DNA of 64,000 nt from Clostridium sp. chh4-2 (GCF_002899675.1 NZ_PKUU01000013.1:62001-126000); one strand, 5' to 3'. Numbered from the stretch's first letter, positions 8,950 through 18,472 are shown. A program made the numbers and translations. Notes: generated by a model from the letters alone, not told the origin.

Positions 8950-9042
8950 GTGAGTGAAGAGCAGGAGAAGACCACGAAAGTTTTAGCAATTAATAGCAGT
9001 GCAAGAAAATCACAAAAGCCTTCCTTTTCGTGTGGGCACTAA
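8950..9042 (+). pseudogene. N-terminal remnant of an NAD(P)H-dependent FMN reductase
   Basis: A short open stretch reads TKVLAINSSARK, the N-terminal beta strand and phosphate loop typical of NADPH-dependent FMN reductases (usually MKVLAI-N-GS-x-RK), but the expected ATG is ACG at 8974 and the frame stops after 23 codons. GCAGGAGA lies at the correct distance for the lost start. It suggests that the cluster once held another reductase gene. Confidence 0.5.
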
Positions 9043-9058
9043 TTCAATATGATAGAAC

Positions 9059-9096
9059 AAGAGCCGGTGAAATTGAATTAACCGGCTCTTTGTTGT
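9059..9096. terminator. Terminator hairpin between convergent transcription units
   Basis: AAGAGCCGGT (9059-9068) and ACCGGCTCTT (9081-9090) form a perfect 10-bp stem, followed by TGTTGTTTG on the + strand. It separates the flavodoxin/hydrolase cluster from the MATE gene transcribed toward it. Confidence 0.75.
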
Positions 9097-9164
9097 TTGT
9101 GTCATCAGATTAGCAGTATACAGTTGATTCCTGAAACATTATAGAAAGTACAGCATTTAAGAAC

Positions 9165-10529
9165 CTAAAGTCCCAATTCCATCCTCCCCATGCCAATCTC
9201 CCTATGTATCCTCCCGGCCATAATCCCGGCAATTCCCGCCGAAATCACATCAGCCGCCACCTGAGCATATAAAATCCCATTCATCCCCCAAATCACCGGA
9301 AGAATCAAAATCACGGGCACAAAGCAAATCCCTTGTCTGCAGGCTCCCAATATAAAGCCTTCTTTCGCCTTCCCAAGTGCGAGAAACAGCGATGAATAAA
9401 CCGTATAATATCCAAAAAGCAGAAAGGAGATCCCGTTTGCTCTCAGCGCTTTTTCCCCAATCCGGATCATTTCAGCGTCGCCTTTTGTAAATTGGGAGAT
9501 AATTTCCCTCGAACCAACGGCTGCCGCCAGCCCAAAGACAATACAGAAAGCTGTGGACCAAAGGACGGAGATTTTAATTGCTTCGTGCAGCCTCTCATAT
9601 TTCTTCGCCCCATAATTATACCCGGCAATCGGCTGAAAACCTTTGATAAAACCGAAAACCATCAGACTTCCCATCGAAATAATTCTTGTAACAGCCCCCA
9701 TTCCTGCGATCACCGAATCCCCATATTCCTTTGCGCGCATGTTGATGAGCGTAATGGAAAGGCTTGTCAGCAGCTGAAATACCAAAGTGGGAATCCCGAT
9801 TTTAAATATTTCAGCCATGATTTCATTTGAAAAACAGCACTCCTTAAAACTGAAATGGAAAACACTTTTGCCGCTGAACACATAGTGCAGATAGACCAAG
9901 GTGGAAACCGCTTGTGAGATGGCTGTGGCAATTGCCGCTCCGGCCACGCCTAAATTTAAAGTATAAATGAAAACAGGATCTAAAACCATATTCAGCACCG
10001 CGCCTACCAGCAAGGCGCACATCGTAGTTTTAGCCGCTCCTTCGCTTGTCACAAGATTGTTCATGGTCACATTGAACACATTAAAAATCGATGAAATTAT
10101 GTAAATGCTGGCATAAGTAACCGCATAAGGCAATATGCTTTCCGTCGCTCCCAAAACCTTCAGAATCGGATTCAGAAAAATAATGATGCCGATGATAACC
10201 GCCGCTCCTACAAAAATGCTGCTGTACAGAGCCGTATTGGCAGCTTTATTGGCCATATCTTTATCCCCATGTCCCAATAATCTGGAAATATAAGATGCAG
10301 CTCCATTTCCGAACAGCAGTCCCAGCCCCACGACAATCTGACCCAACGGAAATGCAACTGAGATGGCGCCCATCTGGCTGGTTCCCAATCCTCCTACGAA
10401 GTAAGCATCCACTAAGTTATACAGCGCATTGATCATCATACCGATCATCGTAGGGAGTCCCAACGCTAAAAGCGCTTTGGAGATCGGCGCATTTCCTAAT
10501 AATTCCATTTTCTTATTGTTTCCATTCAT
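9165..10529 (-). CDS. MATE-family multidrug exporter
   Basis: 454 residues of a twelve-segment MATE transporter (cation-coupled efflux of drugs or metabolites). The N-terminal segment LLALGLPTMIGMMINALYNL with VDAYFVG and GTSQMGAISVAFPLGQ is the family signature, and the second half repeats it (VFQLLTSLSITLINMRA, GMGAVTRIISMGSLMVFGFI, QPIAGYNYGAKKYER). The start at 10529 is chosen because AAAAGGAGAG lies just upstream on the minus strand. It is divergent from a PadR gene and shares a 120-base AT-rich control region with palindromes, so it is very likely the PadR-repressed efflux gene. Confidence 0.93.
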   Translation of the reverse strand: MNGNNKKMELLGNAPISKALLALGLPTMIGMMINALYNLVDAYFVGGLGTSQMGAISVAFPLGQIVVGLGLLFGNGAASYISRLLGHGDKDMANKAANTALYSSIFVGAAVIIGIIIFLNPILKVLGATESILPYAVTYASIYIISSIFNVFNVTMNNLVTSEGAAKTTMCALLVGAVLNMVLDPVFIYTLNLGVAGAAIATAISQAVSTLVYLHYVFSGKSVFHFSFKECCFSNEIMAEIFKIGIPTLVFQLLTSLSITLINMRAKEYGDSVIAGMGAVTRIISMGSLMVFGFIKGFQPIAGYNYGAKKYERLHEAIKISVLWSTAFCIVFGLAAAVGSREIISQFTKGDAEMIRIGEKALRANGISFLLFGYYTVYSSLFLALGKAKEGFILGACRQGICFVPVILILPVIWGMNGILYAQVAADVISAGIAGIMAGRIHREIGMGRMELGL

Positions 10530-10564
10530 GATAAACTCTCCTTTTCTTGACATGAAGTGTAAAG

Positions 10565-10623
10565 TATAGTACTATAAAATATAGTATTTCGACTGAGAAA
10601 CATATACTACTATAATTTATAGT
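10565..10623. promoter_or_regulatory. Candidate PadR operator region between MATE and padR-like genes
   Basis: A perfect 12-bp palindrome TATAGTACTATA (10565-10576) and an odd-centred palindrome ACTATAATTTATAGT (10609-10623) share the ATAGTA half site and lie symmetrically in the divergent promoter region. Such AT-rich dyads are typical PadR binding sites. Confidence 0.65.
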
Positions 10624-10649
10624 ACTTGTCAAGAAAAAAGGAGGTTATT

Positions 10650-11207
10650 ATGGCGACAATCGATTTAATCGTGCTGGGAATCCTGAAAAAAGAAGCGTTA
10701 AGCGCCTATGATATTCAAAAATTAGTGGAGTACCGCAATATTTCTAAATGGGTAAAGATCAGCACTCCGTCAATCTATAAAAAGGTGATCCAGCTGGAAG
10801 AGAAGGGCTTCATTAAAAGCAGCATTGTAAAAGAGGGAAAGATGGCTGAAAAAGCTGTTTATTCGTTAACCGATGCGGGTGAACATGAATTTGAGAAAAT
10901 TATGATGGACATCTCTTTAAAGCCCATCCACATTTTCCTGGATTTCAATGCGGTCATTGTAAATCTGATGAGCCTTACGCCGGAAAAGCAGAAATTGTGT
11001 TTGGATAATATCGAAGAAAATGTAAAAACATTGAAACAATATTTGGAAGAAAATATCAGCTTGAAAGAAAATAGTCCCGAAATCCCTGAAACAGGTTTCG
11101 CCGTTTTACAGCAGCAGTTTATCCTGGTTCAGGCGATTGAGACGTGGATGGAATCTGTGAAAAATAGCTTTGGAGATCAGACGACCCAAAGCAAATTAAA
11201 TCATTAA
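10650..11207 (+). CDS. PadR-family transcriptional regulator
   Basis: 185 residues. The N-terminal winged helix (MATIDLIVLGILKKEALSAY to KISTPSIYKKVIQLEEKGFI) is the PadR domain and the C-terminal half is a long helical dimerisation and effector region (FLDFNAVIVNLM...). The start at 10650 follows AAAAAGGAGG. It would repress the divergent MATE gene and itself through the palindromes in between, relieved by a small-molecule ligand of the exporter; this is inferred from arrangement. Confidence 0.9.
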   Translation: MATIDLIVLGILKKEALSAYDIQKLVEYRNISKWVKISTPSIYKKVIQLEEKGFIKSSIVKEGKMAEKAVYSLTDAGEHEFEKIMMDISLKPIHIFLDFNAVIVNLMSLTPEKQKLCLDNIEENVKTLKQYLEENISLKENSPEIPETGFAVLQQQFILVQAIETWMESVKNSFGDQTTQSKLNH

Positions 11208-11212
11208 TTTTC

Positions 11213-11280
11213 AAAAATCTATCATATTCAAGGTTTTGAACAACAGCGTGGGTTCAAAAACTGAAAATGATAGATTTTTT
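11213..11280 (+). terminator. Terminator after the PadR gene
   Basis: AAAAATCTATCAT (11213-11225) pairs with ATGATAGATTTTTT (from 11267), enclosing a loop of about 40 bases with a small inner hairpin. It ends in a run of T. Confidence 0.6.
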
Positions 11281-11359
11281 ATATCATAAGAACAAAAAGG
11301 ATATGTGAAAAATGACAAAAAATATGGCTAAAATCAAGCAAAAGAAATGCAACTTTATG

Positions 11360-11388
11360 TTGACAAATAAAAATGAATGTGTTAATTT
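11360..11388 (+). promoter_or_regulatory. Promoter of the nucleoside/ribose operon
   Basis: Consensus TTGACA (11360-11365), 17-base spacer and TAATTT (11383-11388), 70 bases upstream of the LacI-PfkB fusion gene. The stretch between promoter and start contains repeated AGTAAAA and a GTTAAC dyad that could hold an operator. Confidence 0.7.
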
Positions 11389-11457
11389 ATAGAAAAGAGC
11401 TAGTAAAATAGTTTAGTAAAACAGTTAACTATATAAAATAGATAAAATGGAGAAGAA

Positions 11458-13368
11458 ATGACTATAAAAGAAATCGCAGAGCTGGCCAATGTATCGGTGG
11501 CCACAGTATCCCGTATCATAAACAATAAAGATGATAATATCAGCGAGGCAACCCGTCAGAGGGTGCTTAGCATCATAAAAGAATATAATTACGTTCCATA
11601 TGCGAAGATTCGTTCGACAGGGAGCAGTATTCCGTATTTGATTGGAATCCTGGTCGATAAAGGACAGAACCATGAAAATCTGATGTCCTGTCTGATTACG
11701 GAAATCCGCAATTGGGGATACAGTTCCGTAGTCTGTTTAGCATCGTCATCGGAAGAAGAATTAGAGAATTTAAGAAGATTATGCTCTTATCAGGTAAAAG
11801 GGATCTTGTGGGACCGTTCGGTGAATGCTGCAAGCGAGTCCTGGGCCTATCTGGCGGAGTCGGGTATCCCTTATCATATGATTGACTGCAGCCACAGGAC
11901 GGCGATCGATGTTACAGGTTTTGATTTTTCGGCATTTTCATTTCAGATGACGGAATTATTGATTGAAAAGAAGCATAACAGCATTATTTGCCTGAGCGAT
12001 GACAACAGCGAGAAAAACCAGCAGTTTTTCCAGGGATTTGGAAAAAGCTTGTTTGAACATCATATTCCGTTCGAGGAAGAGATGACGCAAGTCTACGATG
12101 GAGATTTAAATAAACTTAGGCAGCTTTTATACCGGTATACGGCTGTGGTTTGTTCCAGTACAAGTCTGGCGGAAAAGGTTAGCGAATGTGCCGCCAAGAT
12201 GAATATAAGAATTCCTGATGACTTGTCCGTGGCTGCCTTAGAGGAAGGAAAGCAGGAAAAACCCATTTCCCAGATCTCCACACTGATGCTGCCGTATGAG
12301 TATTTGGGAAAGAAAGCGGCAGGCCAGATTGTCAAAAAGATAGAGGGAAAGAGTGAGGACGGCATAGAGGAAGAGCCGGCCTGCATCTGGAATCATATGA
12401 ACAGCATTACATCTCCTGTCAGAAGCCGCAATATTGTGGTAGTTGGCACGATCAACATGGATACGATTCTGCGCTATCAGAATTTCCCGGAGACAGGTGA
12501 GACGGTTACCGCTAAGTCCAGGGCATTGTTCCCGGGAGGAAAAGGCATGAACCAGGCGATCGGAGCATCCCGTCTTGGAGCGGATGTCTATCTGATCGGC
12601 AAATTAGGGAAGGATTACGATGGAAGCGTGCTTTTTGAATATATGAAAAGCAACCGTGTGAAGATAAACGGTATTTCCACAACGCCCAATGCGGATACAG
12701 GACATGCTTATGTTTACGTACAGGAAGACGGGGAAAGCAGCATCGGCGTTTATGAAGGGGCGAACTGCTATCTGACGGAAGAGGATATTCAAAGAAATGA
12801 AGATTTGTTTTCCAATGCTTCCTTCTGTCTGATCCAAACAGAGCTTCCGATCTCGGTCGCAGAGTATGCGGCTGTGACCGCCAAAAAACATGGGGTAAAA
12901 GTTCTTCTAAAACCATGTGCTGTGGACCGTCTGAGCGATACGCTTTTAAAAAATGTGGACGTTTTGATGCCGAATAAAAAGGAGATCCGCAGACTGCTTC
13001 CCGAGTTGGAAACATACGAGCAGCAGGCTCAGTATTTTATTGATAAAGGTGTGGAAACGGTAATTATCACCTTGGGACACAGAGGATGTTATTTAAGATC
13101 CCGGGATCATTCCGAATATTTTAATGCTCTGGAAGTGGATGCGGTTGATACGACAGGAGCGGCGGACGCATTTGCCGCAACATTGGCTGTTTACCTTACC
13201 AGAGAATATAAAATAGAAACTGCTGTGCGCTACGCTACCGTTGCGGCCGGTTTATCCACTACCCGCCATGGGGTGACGCCTGCCCTGGTAGAGCAGAGCA
13301 CGTTGGACATGTATTTCGCGGAATGCGAACAGAGAAAGGATGGAAGAACCTGGCATGATGGAAATTAA
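11458..13368 (+). CDS. LacI-family regulator fused to a PfkB-type sugar kinase
   Basis: 636 residues. Residues 1-60 are a LacI helix-turn-helix (MTIKEIAELANVSVATVSRI, hinge helix near residue 50) and residues about 60-320 the periplasmic-binding-like ligand domain. From about residue 328 a complete ribokinase-like domain follows: VVVGTINMDTILRYQNFPET, FPGGKGMNQAIGASRLGADV, and the C-terminal motif VDTTGAADAFAA with the catalytic Asp (the family norm is DTTGAGD; here Gly is Ala). Such a fusion could bind and phosphorylate the sugar that it senses. It opens the operon of a nucleoside hydrolase, ABC transporter and a separate ribokinase. Dual function is inferred. Confidence 0.9.
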   Translation: MTIKEIAELANVSVATVSRIINNKDDNISEATRQRVLSIIKEYNYVPYAKIRSTGSSIPYLIGILVDKGQNHENLMSCLITEIRNWGYSSVVCLASSSEEELENLRRLCSYQVKGILWDRSVNAASESWAYLAESGIPYHMIDCSHRTAIDVTGFDFSAFSFQMTELLIEKKHNSIICLSDDNSEKNQQFFQGFGKSLFEHHIPFEEEMTQVYDGDLNKLRQLLYRYTAVVCSSTSLAEKVSECAAKMNIRIPDDLSVAALEEGKQEKPISQISTLMLPYEYLGKKAAGQIVKKIEGKSEDGIEEEPACIWNHMNSITSPVRSRNIVVVGTINMDTILRYQNFPETGETVTAKSRALFPGGKGMNQAIGASRLGADVYLIGKLGKDYDGSVLFEYMKSNRVKINGISTTPNADTGHAYVYVQEDGESSIGVYEGANCYLTEEDIQRNEDLFSNASFCLIQTELPISVAEYAAVTAKKHGVKVLLKPCAVDRLSDTLLKNVDVLMPNKKEIRRLLPELETYEQQAQYFIDKGVETVIITLGHRGCYLRSRDHSEYFNALEVDAVDTTGAADAFAATLAVYLTREYKIETAVRYATVAAGLSTTRHGVTPALVEQSTLDMYFAECEQRKDGRTWHDGN

Positions 13369-14302
13369 AAAGGCAGTTATGAACGTGGAGGAAGAAAATC
13401 TAAAATTGGTTAAAATGCTGAAGTGGCCGGAAGGAAAAGTGGATGTAATTCTGGATACGGATACTTACAATGAAGTGGATGACCAGTTTGCGCTTGCTTA
13501 CATGCTCCGTTCCGAAGAAAAGCTGAATGTCAAGGCAGTCTATGCCGCGCCATTTTTCAACCAGAAGTCAAATGGTCCGGAAGACGGAATGTTAAAGAGT
13601 TATGATGAGATCGGAAAGATGCTGAAACTGTTGGACCGGGAGGACATGATGGATAAAGTTTACCTGGGCTCCAGACAGTTCCTGCCAAGTGAAACCAAAC
13701 CGGTTCAATCCGACGCGGCAAATGATCTGGCACGGCGGGCCATGGATTATACTCAGGAAAATCCGCTCTACGTTCTGGCTATCGGCGCGATTACCAATAT
13801 ATCCTCCGCGTTGCTGATAAATCCTGAAATCAAAGACCGGATGGTAGTTGTGTGGCTTGGCGGCAATGGCTTTGAGTGGCCTGACAATTATGAATTTAAT
13901 GCGCGTCAGGATGTAGCTGCTGTCAGAGTATTGCTGGGATGCGGCGTTCCTGTAGTTCTTTTGCCTTGCAGAGGCGTGGTATCCGCATTTTCAGTCAGCG
14001 GGCCGGAACTGGAATACTGGCTGAGAGGAAAGAATGAACTGTGTGATTATCTGGTGGAGACCACCTTGGAATATGCCAAGGAAAAAGGGTATCCCGACGT
14101 ATGGACAAAACCTATTTGGGATGTTACCACAGTAGGCTGGCTGTTAAACCGAGATTATTTTATGGATCGTCTCGTTCCAAGTCCCATCGCAGAATATGAT
14201 CACAAATGGGCGTTTGACCAGTCCCGCCATATGATCAGATATGTCTATTATATTAACAGGGATTTGCTGTTTCAGGACTTGTTCCGGAAACTTGTAAAAT
14301 AA
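13355..14302 (+). CDS. Nucleoside hydrolase (inosine-uridine preferring family)
   Basis: About 315 residues. VDVILDTDTYNEVDDQFALA is the N-terminal Asp cluster that binds calcium and the ribose in nucleoside hydrolases (usual form DTDPGIDDALA). LAIGAITNISSALL and the C-terminal Asn/Asp region (NYEFNARQDVAAVRVLLGCG) also fit. The reaction is hydrolysis of a ribonucleoside to base and ribose. The start at 13355 (or 13358) has GGAAG eight bases upstream; 13340 has no spacing to its site. It overlaps the end of the fusion gene by 14 bases. The ribose released would feed the ribokinase at the end of the operon. Confidence 0.87.
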   Translation: MMEIKKAVMNVEEENLKLVKMLKWPEGKVDVILDTDTYNEVDDQFALAYMLRSEEKLNVKAVYAAPFFNQKSNGPEDGMLKSYDEIGKMLKLLDREDMMDKVYLGSRQFLPSETKPVQSDAANDLARRAMDYTQENPLYVLAIGAITNISSALLINPEIKDRMVVVWLGGNGFEWPDNYEFNARQDVAAVRVLLGCGVPVVLLPCRGVVSAFSVSGPELEYWLRGKNELCDYLVETTLEYAKEKGYPDVWTKPIWDVTTVGWLLNRDYFMDRLVPSPIAEYDHKWAFDQSRHMIRYVYYINRDLLFQDLFRKLVK

Positions 14303-14320
14303 TAAAGGAGGAGAATTCTT

Positions 14321-15679
14321 ATGAGAAAAAGAAATTTTTGTGTAGCGATGACAGCGGCTTTGCTGGCAGGGGTTATGTTAAGCGGGTGCGGCGGTAATTC
14401 CGGCGGAACAGCCACTTCTGCACAAAGCGGGGGAACAGAGGCAAAGAGTGAAGCCAAAACAGAAGCGGCAGCAGAGGATGGGCAGAACATTGTATACATA
14501 ACAAACAAGGATTTTGTCTCCACCTTAGAGCCGATCGTAGCGAAATACAAAGAAGAAACAGGGGTTAACGTGACTCTGGAAGGATATTCTTTCAGTGATC
14601 TGACTGATGTAATCGAAGTAAAAATAGGATCGGGCAATAAAGATTATGATGTAATTGCAGTTGATGCGCCGCTGGCGACTTCTTATGCCAAGCGGGGACT
14701 GGTGGCTCCTATTGAAGAGTATTACAGCGATGATGAAAAGAAAGAACTTACGGATGTATCGGTATCTGCCGGATCTTATGAAGATCAGTTTTATTGTCCG
14801 CCTATGAATACCTCTTCTCAGGTATTGTTTTATAACAAAAAGCTGTTGGAGGACGCAGGGGTTTCTCTTCCGGAAGGCATTACCGTAGATAACCGGATCA
14901 CTTGGGAAGCTCTGACTGATCTGGTGCGTCAGGCGATCGGAGTGCTGGATCCTGAGCACAACAACGGAATCTACGGAATGGAGCTGCGCCAGGTGAGCCG
15001 TGTGTACCAGATGAATATGCTGCCCAATAGTTTAGGCGGCAAAAATATCGGAGATGACGGATACACGGTGGACGGAGTGATTAACTCAGAGGAATGGGTG
15101 AAAGCGATGACCTGGTATCAGAATCTGGTAAACGAAGGATTGTTTACAAGAGGTATTTCTGCAGATGAAACGAGAAACCTGTTCATATCGGATAAGATAA
15201 TTTTCATGGTTGATACCACATCCCTCACTTCTGTCTGCGATAAAAACGGCATGGACCATTATGGATGGATTCCGGTTCCATGTTTTGAAGGATATGAGGA
15301 CAAGACGGCAACACCTACCGGTTCCTGGCATTTTGGAATCAATGCTCATTCAGAGAAAAAAGATGAGGCGGCAGACTTTATCAAATGGATGAGTATCGGA
15401 GAAGGCGCGGATCTGTGGTATGAGAATTACCATCAGCTTCCGACAAAGGTAGAACTGCTGGAGCAAATCGAACAGGATGCAGAAGCGCCTGAATATTTGA
15501 AGATCAGCGCTTATGAATCAGCCAATACGGCGGTTCTGCGCGCTATGACACCTGGATTCAATGAATACAGCACAATTCTTAACGCTGCCTGGGAAGATGT
15601 CAGAAATGGATCTGACGTAAAAACCACGTTGGATGATGCAGTTTCCCAGATAAATACAGCATTTGAAGTTTATAAATAA
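14321..15679 (+). CDS. ABC transporter solute-binding lipoprotein (CUT1 sugar type)
   Basis: 452 residues. Lipoprotein signal with lipobox LSGC at about residues 20-23 (AALLAGVMLSGCGG), an Ala/Glu/Lys linker and then an extracellular solute-binding domain of the family 1 type (IVYITNKDFVSTLEPIVAKY, YDVIAVDAPLATSYAKRGLV, GKNIGDDGYTV). AAAGGAGGAG precedes the start. It lies 18 bases after the nucleoside hydrolase and is followed by two permeases. No ATPase is encoded here; CUT1 systems often use a shared MsmX-like ATPase from elsewhere. Its ligand is probably a nucleoside or related glycoside, judged from the hydrolase and ribokinase. Confidence 0.92.
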   Translation: MRKRNFCVAMTAALLAGVMLSGCGGNSGGTATSAQSGGTEAKSEAKTEAAAEDGQNIVYITNKDFVSTLEPIVAKYKEETGVNVTLEGYSFSDLTDVIEVKIGSGNKDYDVIAVDAPLATSYAKRGLVAPIEEYYSDDEKKELTDVSVSAGSYEDQFYCPPMNTSSQVLFYNKKLLEDAGVSLPEGITVDNRITWEALTDLVRQAIGVLDPEHNNGIYGMELRQVSRVYQMNMLPNSLGGKNIGDDGYTVDGVINSEEWVKAMTWYQNLVNEGLFTRGISADETRNLFISDKIIFMVDTTSLTSVCDKNGMDHYGWIPVPCFEGYEDKTATPTGSWHFGINAHSEKKDEAADFIKWMSIGEGADLWYENYHQLPTKVELLEQIEQDAEAPEYLKISAYESANTAVLRAMTPGFNEYSTILNAAWEDVRNGSDVKTTLDDAVSQINTAFEVYK

Positions 15680-15797
15680 AAGCATTGCACGATGAAGCCT
15701 GCGGAGTGCGGAGGCACGGATTATTCAGTTCGGGGAATGGAAAGAATATGATACGGGCCGCCGCACTGCTGGCTTAGGAAAGAAATGGGATGGGACT

Positions 15798-16670
15798 ATG
15801 CGCACAAAATCAAAATTTATACCATATTTGCTGCTGATGCCGGCCTTTTTGCTGGTATGTATATTTAAGGTGTACCCGGTGCTGCTTTCTCTGGTGGAAG
15901 GTTTTACATTCAATGGGCATTTTTCGCTAAAAACGTACCAGTCGCTGTTTGCGGACAAATCGTTTTGGAATTCCCTGTGGGTGACGGTTAAGTTTAACAT
16001 TGTAACCATCCCGCTGCAGATTTTTATTGCCTTTTGCCTGGCACTTTTAGTAAATGTCTCCGTAAAGGGAATCGGTATATTCAGAACGATTTATTATCTT
16101 CCGTTTGCCATTTCCACCACGGTGGCTGCGATGCTGTGGGGGCTGATGTTTAACTACAACAGCGGCGTTATCAACAGCTTTTTAAAGATGATCGGCGTAG
16201 GAATGCAGGGTTTTTTAATCAGCGAACATCAGGCTCTGTGGTGTATTGTAATCCTGGTATCATGGAGAGGCTGCGGTTATTGGATGATGTTTTTCCTGGC
16301 GGGACTTAAAAATATTGATCCTGCCCTTTATGAGGCGGCTAAAGTGGATGGAGCCAGTTGGTTTACCGTAATTACGAAAATTACCATCCCGCTGCTGAAA
16401 CGAGTGATGCTTTTCGTGGCTGTGGCAAATACCACTTCCAATATGCTTCTCTTTGCTCCCATGCAGTTAATCACCAACGGAGGGCCTAAGAATTCAACAA
16501 ATGTGCTGATGTATGAAGCGTATAAGTCGGCGTTTCGATATGCAAACCGTCCGAGAAGTTCGGCGATTGTGTCTATTCTGCTTGTTATGATTGTGCTTGT
16601 AGCCGTATTTCAGTTTCTGTTTTTGGGTGAAGAAAAGGAAAAACCGGAGAAAAGGAGGAGGGCGCGATGA
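15798..16670 (+). CDS. Sugar ABC transporter permease (MalF/UgpA-like)
   Basis: 290 residues with six membrane segments. The EAA loop that docks to the ATPase reads YEAAKVDGASWFTVITKITI. The N-terminal YLLLMPAFLLVCIFKVYPVL is characteristic of the MalF/UgpA half of CUT1 transporters. It overlaps the next permease gene by four bases (ATGA). Confidence 0.93.
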   Translation: MRTKSKFIPYLLLMPAFLLVCIFKVYPVLLSLVEGFTFNGHFSLKTYQSLFADKSFWNSLWVTVKFNIVTIPLQIFIAFCLALLVNVSVKGIGIFRTIYYLPFAISTTVAAMLWGLMFNYNSGVINSFLKMIGVGMQGFLISEHQALWCIVILVSWRGCGYWMMFFLAGLKNIDPALYEAAKVDGASWFTVITKITIPLLKRVMLFVAVANTTSNMLLFAPMQLITNGGPKNSTNVLMYEAYKSAFRYANRPRSSAIVSILLVMIVLVAVFQFLFLGEEKEKPEKRRRAR

Positions 16671-17500
16671 AAAAGAGCAGCAGATTTTTAATTTATGCGT
16701 TACTGATTCTGGTCACATTTTTGACCCTGTTCCCGCTTCTGTATGCCCTGGCTTCTTCCCTGAGAAGCGATACGGAGCTTTATAAATATGCGATGCCGTT
16801 TTCTGTCAGGACTCTGCTTCCGGTGGAATTTACATTTGCATCCTATGTAAGGCTTTTTAAAGAATTCCATTTCCTGAAGGCGATTGTCAATACCGTAATC
16901 GTTGTAGCGGTTTTGGTTCCCTGCGGATGCCTAGTCAACAGCATTGCGGCATTTGCATTCAGCGTGTTTGATTTTAAGTTTAAAAATATTTTATTCGCGG
17001 TATTTATGGTGTCCTTTATGATCCCATTTGAAGCGATTGCGATGCCCCTTTACAATCTGATCGATGCGATCGGATGGGTGGACACAAGGGCGGCCATGAT
17101 TGTTCCGGCCATCGCCAATGGTCTGATGCTGTTCTTATTCCGGCAGTTTTTCTCTGATATGCCGGCCAGCCTGATCGAAGCGGCCAGAGTGGATGGAGCT
17201 TCCTGGATGACGATTTACCGGAAAATCATGCTTCCGGCCTCCGTTCCGGTGTTTATCACCGCATCTCTGATGCAGTTTATGAATTCCTGGAACTCCTATC
17301 TGTGGCCTTTGCTGGTGGCTCGTTCAGAGGCGATCCGCACCATTCAGATCGCACTTGCATCTTTAAAAATGGAGCAGGAGACGCTGTGGTCCTGTCTTTA
17401 TGCGGGAGCTTTAGTATCGGCATTGATCCCGATTATGATTTTTATTCCTTTCCAGAAATATTTCGTTGAGGGCGTTACCAGCAGTGGCGTGAAAGGATAA
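16667..17500 (+). CDS. Sugar ABC transporter permease (MalG/UgpE-like)
   Basis: 277 residues with six membrane segments; EAA loop IEAARVDGASWMTIYRKIML. The N-terminus (LIYALLILVTFLTLFPLLYA) and the C-terminal FIPFQKYFVEGVTSSGVKG are standard for the MalG half. It pairs with the preceding permease to form the channel for the 14321 binding protein. Confidence 0.94.
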   Translation: MKKSSRFLIYALLILVTFLTLFPLLYALASSLRSDTELYKYAMPFSVRTLLPVEFTFASYVRLFKEFHFLKAIVNTVIVVAVLVPCGCLVNSIAAFAFSVFDFKFKNILFAVFMVSFMIPFEAIAMPLYNLIDAIGWVDTRAAMIVPAIANGLMLFLFRQFFSDMPASLIEAARVDGASWMTIYRKIMLPASVPVFITASLMQFMNSWNSYLWPLLVARSEAIRTIQIALASLKMEQETLWSCLYAGALVSALIPIMIFIPFQKYFVEGVTSSGVKG

Positions 17501-17526
17501 ATGACTGAAAACCAAGGAGACTAGAT

Positions 17527-18423
17527 ATGAAAAAGATATTGGTAATCGGAAGTATCAATATGGACTTTATTATAAACGTTAAACACAATCCAAAGGTGGG
17601 AGAAACCATACTGGCGGATAATATGAAGCTGATGCCGGGCGGAAAAGGCGCCAATCAGGCATTTGCCGCCGGAAAGCTGGGCGGGAATGTGGCCATGCTG
17701 GGTGCGGTTGGAAAGGATTCTTATGGGGAACAGCTTTCCGCCAGCCTTCAAAAGGCCGGCGTCTGGACCGGAGATTTGAAGTGGAATGAAGACGGTTCCA
17801 GCGCCATTGCCCTGGTATATGTGAATGAATCCGGAGACAACAGCATCGTTGTGGTTCCCGGCGCCAACAGCACGGTGGATAAGGCGTATATTGATGAGAA
17901 AAAAGCTCTGATTGAAGCATGTGATATCGTGATCTTCCAGTTGGAGATTCCGGTGGAAACAGTGCTTTACGCCGCCCGCACAGCACATCAGCTGGGAAAA
18001 ACCGTGATTTTAGACCCGGCTCCGGCCGTTCCGGATCTTCCGGAGGAACTGTTCCAATACGTTGACTACATTAAGCCCAATGAGACGGAACTTGGCATGC
18101 TGACAGGAAAAGCAATAGAAGATTGCAGGGAATCCATGGCTGAACTCAAACGGCGGGGCGTAAAAAATGTGATCGTCACGCTGGGAAAAGAAGGCTGCCG
18201 GTATGCAGATGAAAACGGAGAATTTGGCCTGATTCCCGGCGAAAAGGTGCAGGCCGTGGATACTACCGGAGCGGGCGACTGCTTTACGGCCGCATTTGCG
18301 GTGGGATTGGCAAGAGGCGATAAGATGAGAGATGCGCTGATATTCGCCACAAAAGCGGCGGCGATTTCCACCACGAGAGCCGGGGCGCAGCCTTCCTATC
18401 CGGGGGTGGAAGAGATTATTTAG
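17527..18423 (+). CDS. rbsK: Ribokinase
   Basis: 298 residues, PfkB family. ILVIGSINMDFIINVKHNPK and the glycine motif LMPGGKGANQAFAAGKLGG bind the sugar, and AVDTTGAGDCFTAAFAVGLA is the anion hole with catalytic Asp. IKPNETELGMLTG is also typical of ribokinase. It phosphorylates ribose to ribose-5-P with ATP in the cytoplasm, completing a path of nucleoside uptake, hydrolysis and ribose activation. CCAAGGAG lies before the start. The kinase half of the fusion at 11458 is a diverged relative in the same operon. Confidence 0.92.
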   Translation: MKKILVIGSINMDFIINVKHNPKVGETILADNMKLMPGGKGANQAFAAGKLGGNVAMLGAVGKDSYGEQLSASLQKAGVWTGDLKWNEDGSSAIALVYVNESGDNSIVVVPGANSTVDKAYIDEKKALIEACDIVIFQLEIPVETVLYAARTAHQLGKTVILDPAPAVPDLPEELFQYVDYIKPNETELGMLTGKAIEDCRESMAELKRRGVKNVIVTLGKEGCRYADENGEFGLIPGEKVQAVDTTGAGDCFTAAFAVGLARGDKMRDALIFATKAAAISTTRAGAQPSYPGVEEII

Positions 18424-18472
18424 AACATAGGTAAGAAGCGCGGGGAAACCTGGGCGGACAGCGGAAGAAAAA

